This document shows, piece by piece, positions 53,859-63,882 of a stretch of 64,000 bases of DNA. This DNA is from Mansonella perstans. Lineage: Eukaryota; Nematoda; Chromadorea; Rhabditida; Onchocercidae. A model generated the notes under the pieces. The model worked only from the letters and a program-made list of their open reading frames with translations. It was not told the DNA's origin and did not search any database. The first letter of the stretch is position 1. Every line of letters begins with the position of its first letter. Location of the stretch: contig JBAMDO010000115.1 in NCBI GenBank assembly GCA_037074765.1, positions 1 through 64,000 on the forward strand. Direction: 5' to 3'. Made by a program: the position numbers and the translations under genes.

Positions 53859-56265
53859 TTAATAAATGCTTTGCTTTATAATCAAATCATCTTGCAAATC
53901 ATTAAGGACCACAATAATAACGGAGACATTATCGCCACAGCCTCGTTTTACCGATTCTGCAGCCAAATCATCCGCAACATTCTGCCAAATCATTTCACGC
54001 GTCTCTGATTCTTGCTGAATTGGCTAAAAGGAAAAAAAAATAATAAATCTAAAAATGTCAATCAAAAAACAGTAATTCCTATGCATCCAAACCTTCGTTA
54101 AGTGCCTAATCTTTGCCATAACGTAATCCACCGCCTCCTGATTGCTGAACGTTTTCCACAGACCATCACAAGCAATAAGGACAAATCTAAAACGTTTGCC
54201 TTTAATTAAAGTTCAAAATTTCATTATCTCAATTGACGAAAATTCTGCGCAATGATAGAGCTACCAAAGTTCACTGATGCTTAAACAATTAATCTTATAT
54301 TGATTAAATACCAACACGTCATCCTTCGTGATAGAAAATTTCTTAACATCAGGTGTACAAATGAGCCCATATGCTTTGAACTGTCCATCTCCAATCGATC
54401 TGGAAACTTCCAAAATGCCCATTATGCGGCCATCCCTCAAATATTTCATTTTAAAACAACGAAAAACATAATAAAGAAATTCGCAACTAATAAATTTTCA
54501 AAATGCTAGAAAAAGGATACGGATCAGTAAACTTACTTAACATTACCACCTGCCTTTTGAATTCGCATTCGCTCTTCGAAATGCAAGGGCGAATGGTCTA
54601 CTGTCAACTGCATCGCAACATCTTTTGCTTCCTCAGTTCCTGATTTACTACGACAAACTACTGCCTGTAAAGTATTTAAAGTATTAACTTAATCCATAAC
54701 TTAAAGGTAAGGAAAGCTTCAACTCTAGCATCTCTAGCACACATTGACTTATGCTAAAAAAGAGAAGACTTGCACAAAGATTAATTCTATTTCAAAAAAT
54801 TTTCTTCTTTCTGCCTCATATAATCTAACATGTGATTAGAAACAAACAGCAAAAGTTGAATAGTTTTTAAAAAGACCTTTGAGTCACCAATATTCGCACA
54901 GTAAATAATGTTGTTAATCAGTAGAATTGTGGTCGCTGTTGTACCATCTTTCCATGAGGGTCTCCTTTAGTAGAATAAAATTTTGAAAAGAAGAAGGAAA
55001 AGAAAATACAATCTCAAAAATTATAGTTAAAGATAACGTAGAACTAACGTTCGACGAGCTTCAACCAAAAATTGTTCATCGATTTGCTTATATGTATCGA
55101 TGAAGCACTTTTTTATTCCTTTCTCCAAAGAAGCAAAATCAGAATCTGAAATCACTATCGATGCTGTAAATGATCCATACTCTTGCAATGCTTATTTATA
55201 ACTTATTTGATTACAGTTAATTCGTTTTAGCTGTCCATCAGGATCAAGTAACCTCTATTAATTAAATTTCAAATATTTTGTCGGCAGGATGCATTTAGGA
55301 GCAAAATAAGTTATCCTGGTAATTTTGCTGTATCCTCCTGTGCAAAATTATGATAGTTTTAATAAAATACGACTTATTCTTTTTCTGAAGAATCTTTGTC
55401 TCAATTTTTCTCCCATTGACAATTTATTTTGATTTCGAATCATCGGAATTTAGCAATTTCCATTTAACGTTACTCACGTCTATGACAAACAGAAATAACT
55501 TTAATTGTTTAAAAATAATTCCTACATGCTTCCAATTTTCTCTTCAGTCTAGGTGGCAAACGTTCAGCAGCAAAATCTGCAGCTCGACGTCCAGCATGAC
55601 CATCAAAGATCGCATAAAAAGCACTGCGTTGACTAAAAAAGTATGAAGTGGGTAAAACTGATCCATGTTAAAAAACATTTTGTGTTTCATTGTGTTTGTT
55701 GTTATTACATGTTACAGATGGTATTGAGTTCGAACGGATCCAATCGAACATGTGCATCTTGCATATCCTGACGTTCACCTTTCCGCCAACCACATACGCT
55801 AACCAGTTTACCGACTGCAACCAAATTTCATTTAATAATAAATATTCTCACAGTATGTCCCGCAGTTTCCCACTCAATCACCAGGAATTGCTTTAAAGCC
55901 AAAATGAATTAAACTAAATCCTTCCAAATGCACAGTAGAAGTGAAGAAAGTAATGTCTTCCGGAAAAGAGTTTGTAATACATAAAATACTGAAGGCATTT
56001 GAGGAATGGACAATCAAACACGCGCCTTTTAAGAGAATGAAGCAATCGTCCACCTACCAGCACCGTCATCTATACCAGCCTTGCTTGACCCTTCGGATGT
56101 TGCACTTTCATTTCGAGATCTTTTCTGCGTGCTACAACTGGAATCCGCATCAACATCATTTGCATTTGTGGAATTTTCTGATTTTCCAGCAACAGTCGAA
56201 CCAATATCCAAATCACGATAAAGTGACAGCGCTAACGGTGGCATCATTTTTCTTTTCGTCGTCAT
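53859..56265 (-). CDS. ILKAP: PP2C-family Ser/Thr phosphatase, ILKAP orthologue
   Basis: Metal-dependent PPM phosphatase. In mammals ILKAP binds integrin-linked kinase and dampens its signalling. Exons in transcript order: 56265-56058, 55814-55709, 55632-55526, 55145-55049, 54964-54877, 54664-54537, 54435-54316, 54186-54093, 54023-53859, giving 1113 nt and 370 aa with all phases closing. PP2C motifs in order: ERQDMQDAHV (83-92), FDGHAG (114-119; Asp115 is a metal ligand), WKDGTTAT (177-184), ANIGDS (196-201), GGNVKDGRIMG then EVSRSIGDG (254-262), ACDGLW (290-295) and GDNVSV (346-351). The GGNV-DGR-LEVSRSIGDGQ block is diagnostic of ILKAP among PP2Cs. The N-terminal 70 residues are polar and probably disordered. 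The family's usual DGHGG reads DGHAG here. A possible trans-splice acceptor (TTTAAAG) lies 5 bases before the ATG. It shares strand and order with LSM4, about 740 bp downstream of it. Confidence 0.93.
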
Positions 56266-57006
56266 TTTAGCTTTAAATAAAAATATCTATTCAAATATAC
56301 CTCGGGCACTAAGGACGCGACTGCAAACAAGTGTAAGACATCAATATACTGAAAATGCAAAGAGGAACTCAATAAAACATAATGAACTGGAAGGTGTACA
56401 AAATATGTCATCAATAAAAGTGTCCAACTATGAAATTTTGATCCATTTAACTTCCGAGACACTGTTTGATCTCATTTCACTGAAGTTTCTGCAAACTATA
56501 CGAGAATACTGGTTGTTCGTTATTAATTCTGAAAATAACAAGGAATCAAAAAACCATTGATAAAATAGCTGACTTGAAAATATACAGTATTTTTAGAAAT
56601 TCTATTCATCTACAGTAACATCTAATCTCTTTTTCTGAAAACATTAAAAAAAAAACTTTATGGCTAAATATAAGCAGAAATGCTTAAAATATTTCCATGC
56701 ATAAATATGACAAAATGCAAAACGCTAATAGCTTCTATCGGGTAACAACCCGCACAAAATAATAAAATTTTTAAGAAATGAAACTTGAGAAACATTTATT
56801 CAAACATCAGCATACAATCGGTTTGAAACAAAAAAATTTAAAGCCTGATGAACTCCATTTAAAACATACATATTCGATATGCATAGCATATCATTTCAAA
56901 AAGAAATTTACCGATGATATCAAACAGCAACGATACCCGAAACATACAATATTCTTCACAACTTTAATGTATAAATGGTAAAAAAATAATTCATAAATAA
57001 TTAGTT
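56266..57006. other. LSM4-ILKAP intergenic region (same strand)
   Basis: Contains a minus-strand AATAAA (56800-56795), the likely LSM4 polyadenylation signal, about 207 bases past the stop, and a small hairpin CGGGTAACAACCCG near 56740. About 530 bp remain to the phosphatase ATG. That is longer than the usual C. elegans operon gap, so an operon is possible but not shown. Confidence 0.65.
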
Positions 57007-58097
57007 TCATTGGACTGCTGATTTATTTCGATTCCATCCATGCTGACCACCACCACCACGTCCAGCGCCACGAGTATTAGAAGCTCCACCTCGGCCCTGT
57101 TGACCACCACCTCGAGCTCCCTGCATACTACGTTTAGCACGTTGTTGGTCTTTCTGCTGTCTACGTACCTCTTTAACCTGAAATGAGAACTTTTCTCTTG
57201 GTATTAGCAGATCGTCAAAACAGAAGAGGCGAAAATGGAACTCTAAAATGTGGCTTTCGTTCAGATAAATAGACAATCCTCTATTGAACGATTATGACCT
57301 TTCAAAAGGTTACCTCTTCCTTCACTAATTCTACCACATCGTCTGGAATTCGCAAATATTTGATCGTTGAACCTCGCACATATACTTCTTGCATTTTCAG
57401 AAAGCGATCACCATCCTAATAAAATTCCTAGTTAAATAAATTCAGAAAGCAACTAAACAGACCAGAAAAGAGGAAAAAACAAAGTGCTAATCAGAAATCC
57501 CACGAGACAAGCAGCGCATCCCAAGATTCACATCACATCACGTCGAAGCAACTGCTTAATCATATTACATAAAATCTATCTGATATGACCACGGCAAAAC
57601 TTGTTGTAAAATGAACAAGATTTAATTTGATGGTCAATCAAATCTCAAGCAACAACAAAAACAACTACTTCTGTATAAAAAAAAAAGCAATTTACACGTG
57701 ATGTACAGATGGCATCCCTTAAATGTATATTCATCCATGCGTCACATGCAACTAGATGTCCATTATAAGTTTCACCATTTTTCAATTCAACCAACATCGG
57801 ATGATTTTGCGCTGTGCGTAAAAGTGACAATGGTAACTGAAACAAACAGCATACAATGTAGAAATTCAAAATCATCAAAATATTAATCTTTGATTGTTTT
57901 CAACTTTTTTAATCGATTAAAATTTACATTTGTCATAAACCGATAAATCTTTCAACTACAAAACAATAGGCAGAAATCAATCTTTTTTTATCCAAAGCAG
58001 TACAATAGCTGTATTTTTACTAAAAGAAATGTTATAATGTAAAATCCATAATTAGAAATTAGAAATAGTTTAAAGTTTATCAAATACTTACCACCAT
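57007..58097 (-). CDS. lsm-4: U6 snRNA-associated Sm-like protein LSm4
   Basis: Subunit of the LSm1-7 ring (cytoplasmic mRNA decapping and decay) and the LSm2-8 ring (U6 snRNA, nuclear splicing). Exons in transcript order: 58097-58092 (only ATG GTG), 57836-57696, 57415-57314, 57177-57007, giving 420 nt and 139 aa, the same length as human LSM4. The Sm1 motif reads [20 protein letters not shown], continues [16 protein letters not shown], and is followed by Sm2 with [12 protein letters not shown] (about 62-73). The C-terminal tail (about 95-139) is basic then RGG/GRGG-rich ([20 protein letters not shown]), typical of LSm4 and a likely arginine-methylation and P-body segment. The tiny first coding exon is set by the conserved N-terminus [12 protein letters not shown] and a perfect GTAAGT donor. 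A TTTCAG at about 58142 could take a spliced leader. Confidence 0.96.
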
Positions 58098-58439
58098 ATC
58101 GTTACAGAATGATACAATGGATCAATCGAAAAATTCTCCTGAAATCCCAGTAAACTTCCCGAGAAATATTGCAGAATATCAGTAAATACATTAAACGAGT
58201 AAACTTAATAAATAATAGTGTGCACTTGATAGACAAATTAACCTTAATAAACTTGTTAATTAACTAATCAATAACCACAACATTTAATTTAACTAGCAAT
58301 CACAAAAGCCAAGCATGCAACCAATCGTCCCACCACTAATTACCCATCAACCAATAGAGGAAGTGAATTGTGATTGTGAGATTAAAATTGCATAAATGAT
58401 TAGGCTGAGCAAATTGCTAGTCTGTATATTGCCCAATTG

Positions 58440-58775
58440 TACGCTTTATGCGTGTCATAACACGTTAACTTGTATATTAATTTGACGTGATGAAATTCAC
58501 ATATTACTTCCCAAGCTTTATTTATGATTATGTTTGATACGTATCATAACACGTCAACTTGTATGTTAATTTGACGTGATGAAATTCACATATTACTTTC
58601 CACGTGTCATAATACGTTAGTTTGTATATTAATTTGGCATGATAAAATTTACATATTACTTCCCAAGCTTTATTTATGATTATGTTTGATGCGTGTCATA
58701 ACACGTCAACTTGTATATTAATTTGGCATGATGAAATTCACGTGTTACTTTCCACGTTTTATTTATGATTACATC
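58440..58775. repeat. tandem array of ~90-bp units with CGTGTcataACACG palindrome
   Basis: Four imperfect head-to-tail copies beginning near 58450, 58550, 58602 and 58690. Each has (C)GTGTCATAACACGT, then CAACTTGTATATTAATTTG, then (A)CGTGATGAAATTCACATA and TTACTT(C/T)CCA. Copies 1 and 3 also have AAGCTTTATTTATGATTATG; copy 2 lacks that tail and copy 4 has a variant of it. CGTGT/ACACG and GTGATGAAATTCAC are short inverted repeats within each unit. Confidence 0.9.
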
Positions 58776-59460
58776 TTTTATTTTTGCATGACGTTATATT
58801 TATATAACGGTGGAATTAAACGTTTTTATTATTTTACACATGTTTTCATTTCATATGCATTTGTCCGTTAATGTACGTTCAGTATCATTCGTAAACTTTA
58901 GTGATCGTGTAACGTTTGTCAAAGACTTTACATTGAGGCACGTTTGCTTAAACTAATAAGCTTTATTAGGATAAAAAATAAGCTAAAATAAAAAATGAAT
59001 TGTCGGATGTGAACATAACAATTTAATAAAAACAAAAAAACAATTGTCATTTGCTAACATTTAGTGTTGCATTTTCACGTTGAAAAATTTTTTGCAGTAT
59101 GCATGCTGCAATCTATTGAAATTGATTACTGAAAACTATTTGGCTATGTTTACTTTAAGCAAATGAGATGAGTGATAAATTTTTAAAAAAAAATAATAAA
59201 ATGGTAATTATTGATTAGAAGTTTGTTATGAAAATATCAATCAGTTGCCAGAAATTCGCTGCTCATTGAAGAAGATTAAAATAATTTAACATATTACCTT
59301 GCAGTAATTTAATGACTTTTTCATATCATTTTATGCCCTTGAATATTTGAAAATGATAAATTATTAAATAAATCAAAATTGAACAAAAATTTTCTGAACA
59401 TTAAATTTAACTAAAATTAATAGTTTGTGAAAGTTGAAGAAAAACTGTATCAATATGACT

Positions 59461-59745
59461 CTTTGTAGTAGCATTAGGCTGAAGAAAATTATGAATAGAG
59501 CTGAAGCAAGAAGATAGCCTTATTTCACACCGAAAATGGCCCAGAAAATGAATCTTGGCATATCTGACTTGACCTCGCTTACCCTCATTTAATAGGATAT
59601 GATCATTTTGAGAGATCTGAAAGACATCGTAAGTTACTCAAAGATCTGCTAGAAGCCATTTCTGCTTACAGTATCAAAAGCTTTGGCAAGGTCAACGAAG
59701 ATATGTGGAGTCTGTTTTTGTTCTCCACACTCTGAGAATAAAATA
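59461..59745 (-). pseudogene. decayed non-LTR retrotransposon reverse transcriptase fragment
   Basis: On the minus strand one frame contains FVDLAKAFDTVSR, the reverse-transcriptase motif A region (catalytic Asp plus the KAFD signature). About 60 codons further, in the same frame, FGVK(stop)GYLLASALF and then FFSLMLL correspond to the GVKQGC-LAP-LF and FSxML block typical of LINE-type elements. Upstream, ECGEQKQTPHI fits the usual sequence before motif A. The frame has four in-frame stops, and the YxDD motif and both ends are missing, so it is dead. The + strand frame at 59705-59929 is an antisense by-product. Related sequence may extend to about 59930. The RT identification is secure; the clade (RTE, CR1 or Jockey-like) is not determined. 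Confidence 0.78.
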
Positions 59746-60720
59746 CCGTCAAAAGGTATGCCTATTTATTATGTTCCTAGAGCATTCCGAGGAACGGTAC
59801 AATTGTATGCTCTTCAAATTTAGTTTGAAAATATCCTTGGAAACTGTCAGGAAACTGTCATATGTCAACTTTGATCCTCCTCCGTGGAAAGTTTCGAGCT
59901 TAGCTTTGAGTTTTACTTTTGAGTTTTAAAATTTTGATTAATTGATATATTAAGACTATTTTGATTAAATGCTTATTTTATAAAAGCAACGAAATTTTGT
60001 CCCAAAATAAAAATATTAAAATTTAACTTTGAATATTTTATTATTTCAATGAATTGCCGAAAATAATAACTTCCACTTGAAATGTATGGAATGCTCTATC
60101 CTTGGAGCATTCTCATAAGTACAATATCTATCCCAAGGTATTGGTCAACACGAATGATGCACAGTGATAGAAGTATCTTAATAATCGTCTAGCAGAAATG
60201 TATTACATTAAATAACATTGGACATGGCTCTGTAACTTCACTTCTTTAATAAAATTTAAAAATTTAATAGCTAAACTATCCTCCAATTGAGCAGAATGCA
60301 TAACTATAAATTTCTGTTTATTGAAATGTGACATGATATTTGTAATCTTATCGAATATCATGCAATTAACAGTAGAAAAAGGTGAAGAAATAAAAAAATA
60401 TGACTGTATTAATATTCAATAAATTTGTAAGCAGATAAATAATTGCACAATCAACACCATGAACAGATAATCATTCAAGTAAATTGTTAAATAAATAAGA
60501 AATACAAAACAATCATTACGAATGAATAATGTTAAGTATTTGAGTACGCCGAAAATTGATAATGCAATCATCATTAGATCTTATCAGTGTTTCACATCGC
60601 GCCGTTTGATATTTTTGATATCATGCCATTTCTACAAATGCCTCTGAAATGAAATAATTTAATTTATGAAAGTAGTAAATGTCTGGCAATTTCATCTTAC
60701 CAAGAGTTATCGCATTACAG

Positions 60721-60731
60721 AAGTTCATGAG
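60721..60731 (+). other. candidate 11-nt micro-exon with in-frame ATG
   Basis: AAGTTCATGAG sits between CGCATTACAG and a consensus donor GTAAGC. Its ATG would end in phase 2. Joining to the acceptor at 61261-61263 gives an in-frame eight-residue extension (MRSTTTHK) before the signal-peptide Met. The exon and both splice sites are identical in copy 2 (63271-63281). The T-rich tract before the acceptor is weak, so this is unproven. Confidence 0.35.
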
Positions 60732-61087
60732 GTAAGCAATTTGAGTGGAATGTTTTAAAAAATAATGAAACAAGCATTATGTAGCAGAACTATATTGATC
60801 ACAGCATAATTATCATGAGAATGTCAACAAATCATTGCATAATAAAAAACCAGGGGGACATAACTGTCATGAGACATACCGTACCAGAACAATAGGCTTG
60901 TTGACATTAACTGAAGAATAGTAAGTGAATGTTCCCTTCTGAGTTTCACTTCACATCTTGTTTTTTACAATGTCACATTTCTTTTTACGTGAATTTTAAA
61001 TATCGGGGACAACTCATTTCAAAAATGGAAGCGGAAAAACATACACAAACACCATGTGATTGGTTCTTTGAATTTCATGTCAAAAGT

Positions 61088-61171
61088 TGTCACATTACAG
61101 CATAATATATAATACACAGTTTTATTTCATGTCCAATCATTTTGCCACTCCCTATGAAACTGTAATGTGAC
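61088..61171. repeat. 13-bp inverted repeat upstream of the secreted-protein gene
   Basis: TGTCACATTACAG (61088-61100) and CTGTAATGTGACA (61159-61171) are perfect inverted copies separated by 58 bp. In copy 2 the right arm carries a G-to-A change. A further TGTCACATT occurs near 60971. Could be a small palindromic element or a regulatory site about 110 bp before the gene's ATG. Confidence 0.8.
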
Positions 61172-61282
61172 ACTTTTTTATATTACTGTCGATTATTTGT
61201 TGAATTTCTAGTGGATTAGACAGAATTGGTGTAATTTCTGGAAATAAAAAACTGCGATTTCAGATCAACGACAACACACAAA

Positions 61283-62205
61283 ATGGCTTATTGGCTGAAA
61301 ACTTTTATAATGCTTCAGTTCTGCTTCACGGTATTACTGACACAAAAAGAGGTCTTAAATTCCAGCAACTTAACTATCAAAAAACAGTAATGAATTTACA
61401 AAAGCACATTCTGCACCGAACATTTGATTACCATGTCGCCTGTCATCTAATCTCTTTGTAATGCAAGTAATTCTACCCCAATACAGATATCAGTATTGCT
61501 TTAAATGATTACTTTCAGGAAAAGCAACATCCTATGGATGGTACTCCTTTTTATTACTATTATTACGATAATAAGGTAATATACATTTGACAATTTTGTC
61601 CTTAATTTAACCACAGGTCAAGTTGCATGAAACATGCTATCGTAATATATCCGTTATAAGCTGTAAAAGCATATTTTGATTGATCGTTCGATTGATCGCC
61701 TGTAACTTAATCACTTTATCATACAAATGATAATGTTGTAATACGGATATTGACATTGCTCCAATTGATTTCTTTCAGGATGATCAATATCCTCAATACA
61801 ACGACACTGATTATTTGGTAACATACTTTATTTAGGATTTTTTTCGTAATTCACCCACATGTGAAATTGAGGTTGATCATTTGATTGTGTCATCTGTCAT
61901 TTGATGACTTTATCATACAAATAATTCTGTTTTAATACAAATATTAACATTGCTCTAATTGATTTCTTTCAGGTTCATGATGACTATTTTCAATACAAAG
62001 ATAACGAGGTAATACATTTTTTTAAGGACTTTTCTCGTAACTCAATCATATGTGAAATTCCGTTTGATCATTTTATCGTATCGTCTGTCACAAAGTAATA
62101 ACTTTACCATACAAATAATTCTGTTTTAATACAAACATTAACATTGCTCTAATTAATTTTTTTCAGCTTCCATGCAACGATAATGACTCTGTTATACTAT
62201 TCTGA
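61283..62205 (+). CDS. unrecognised secreted protein encoded by small phase-0 exons (micro-exon-like gene), copy 1
   Basis: I recognise no family. The model has five exons: 61283-61351, 61519-61575, 61779-61817, 61973-62008 and 62167-62205 (69, 57, 39, 36 and 39 nt; 79 aa). All junctions are phase 0, and exons 2-5 have near-perfect (T)TTTCAG acceptors. Exon 1 starts behind ATTTCAG and encodes a signal-peptide-like segment (MAYWLKTFIMLQFCFTVLLT). The mature part is rich in Tyr, Asp, Asn and Gln: a five-Tyr run in exon 2, DDQYPQYNDTDYL in exon 3, VHDDYFQYKDNE in exon 4, and one Cys in the last exon. Acceptors at 61518, 61778, 61972 and 62166 are spaced 260, 194 and 194 bp, and the introns are homologous, so exon and intron were amplified together. 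AATAAA follows at 62262. Exon 1 could instead end at 61330 (GTATTA donor, also phase 0). The secreted fate is inferred; an adhesive, cuticle or eggshell-like role for a Tyr-rich acidic peptide is only a guess. Confidence 0.6.
61400..62205 (+). repeat. four homologous exon-intron units (two at exactly 194-bp spacing)
   Basis: Each unit carries, before its exon, the block CATACAAATAATTCTGTTTT-AATACAAA(T/C)ATTAACATTGCTCTAATTGATTTCTTTCAG or a diverged version. It is best conserved between the last two units, recognisable in the second and weakest in the first. Exons 3 and 4 also share GATGA...TCAATACAA. This is an internal tandem duplication inside the gene. Confidence 0.85.
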
Positions 62206-63882
62206 ATTTTTGTTGAAGTGCTAAAGTTTATAAATCAATCGTATTGTAAATTTGTAAACCAAATAAATACATCTCATTTCTGAACATCTGATGGCATGGA
62301 AGTCTCACACGATATGCAACGTTTAGCTTTACGTAATTGCTTTATGTAATTTTGATTTAGGGAAGAAGAACAGCATGATTAACAGAGGGAAAGAATAATG
62401 CCAACATTTGACGTTAAATTTTCACGTTTAAAAACTTTCATAAGCCTGATATGCTTATTAAAGCTTATATTTGTCAATGGAAAAACATTGGATACGTAGA
62501 ACTTAATCAAATGTGGCATGAAATATTGAATGGATTTCTGGAAATAAAGTTTCGTTGCTTATGAGTTGTGTTTGCTGATTATGGGCTAATATTTCATAAA
62601 ATAAACGAAATTCCCCCCAAAAATTCAAATCATCTAAAGGCTCTCTAAAATTAACATTCTGTACACCTTTCATCGACTTCGTTCGTTTCAGTTGTTTAAA
62701 TTAGCACTTCCTTCATCCTTTATGAACATAAATACATATTATTTCAAACCGATTTCATTATCGATACCATATTTAGGATTTCTGACCATGCAGAGCTTCT
62801 TTCTTATTATTGATTGAAAGATGGAGTTGCACTGAACAGAAGATAAAACTTTAAATTTCTGTTTATTAAAATATGATACGATACTTGTAATCTTAATCGA
62901 ATATCATGCAATTAACAGTAGAAAAAGGTGAAGAAATAAAAAAATATGACTGTATTAATATTCAATAAATTTGTAAGCAGATAAATAATTGCATAATCAA
63001 CACCATGAACAGATAATCATTCAAGTAAATTGTTAAATAAATAAGAAATACAAAACAATCATTACGAATGAATAATGTTAAGTATTTAAGTACGCCGAAA
63101 ACTGATAATACAATCATCATTAGATCTTATCAGTGTTTCACATCGCGCGACACCTTTGATATTTTTGATATCATGCCATTTCTACAAATGCCTCTGAAAT
63201 GAAATAATTTAATTTATGAAAGTAGTAAATGTCTGGCAGTTTCATCTTACCAAGAGTTATCGCATTACAGAAGTTCATGAGGTAAGCAATTTGACGAATT
63301 GGTTGCCGCATGAATCACCATCACTAATTATTCAGTGGAATGTTTTAAAAAATAATGAAACAAGCATTATGTAGCAGAATATATTGATCACAGCATAATT
63401 ATCATGAGAATGTCAACAAATACTATAATTATCATTGCATAATAAAAAACCAGGGGGATATAACTGTCATGAGACATACCGTACCAGAACAATAGGCTTG
63501 TTGACATTAACTGAAGAATAGTAAGTGAATGTTTCCTTCTGAGTTTCACTTCACACCTTGTTTTTTACAATGTCACATTTCTTTTTACGTGAATTTTAAA
63601 TATCGGGGACAACTCATTTCAAAAATGGAAGTGGAAAAACATACACAAACACCATGTGATTGGTTCATTGAATTTCATGTCAAAAGTTGTCACATTACAG
63701 CATCATATGTAATACACAGTTTTATTTCATGTCCAATCATTTTGCCACTCCCTATAAAACTGTAATGTAACACTTTTTTATATTACTGTCGATTATTTGT
63801 TGAATTTCTAGTGGATTAGACAGAATTGGTGTAATTTCTGCAAATAAAAAACTGCGATTTCAGATCAACGACAACACACAAA
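62206..63882. other. gap between tandem gene copies
   Basis: A polyadenylation signal for copy 1 lies at 62262-62267. Unique-looking sequence follows to about 62835, then the second copy of the upstream segment. The 78-codon frame at 63529-63765 is not preserved in copy 1, where a TAA at 61103-61105 truncates it, so I do not call it a gene. Confidence 0.7.
62262..62267 (+). terminator. polyadenylation signal AATAAA, secreted-protein gene copy 1
   Basis: AATAAA 57 bases past the stop codon at 62205, in AT-rich sequence with TG-rich sequence after it. Supports the gene ending here. Confidence 0.6.

Larger units (their letters stand above)
58098..61263. other. intergenic region between LSM4 and the secreted-protein locus
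   Basis: Holds the LSM4 promoter side, the repeat array (58440-58775), the reverse-transcriptase relic (59461-59930) and the first copy of the duplicated segment with a candidate 11-nt exon. Apart from these, AT-rich DNA with nothing recognised. Confidence 0.7.
60290..61400. repeat. direct duplication, copy 1
   Basis: Matches 62836-64000 closely. The offset is 2546 bp at the left (TGCAATTAAC at 60361 and 62907) and 2600 bp at the right (AAAACAGTAATG at 61381 and 63981), because copy 2 has small insertions. Includes the upstream region, a candidate 11-nt exon and the first coding exon of the secreted-protein gene. Confidence 0.95.

Noticed and set aside
61352..61401. Extra 21-nt exon (CAACTTAACTATCAAAAAACA) between exons 1 and 2 of the secreted gene
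   Set aside because: It has AG and GT edges, but the preceding intron would be only 14 or 35 nt, too short to splice normally.
63529..63765. 78-codon frame in duplicate copy 2
   Set aside because: The same frame in copy 1 is cut by a TAA after a single-base change, and the region lies between the candidate 11-nt exon and exon 1, so it is not under coding constraint.
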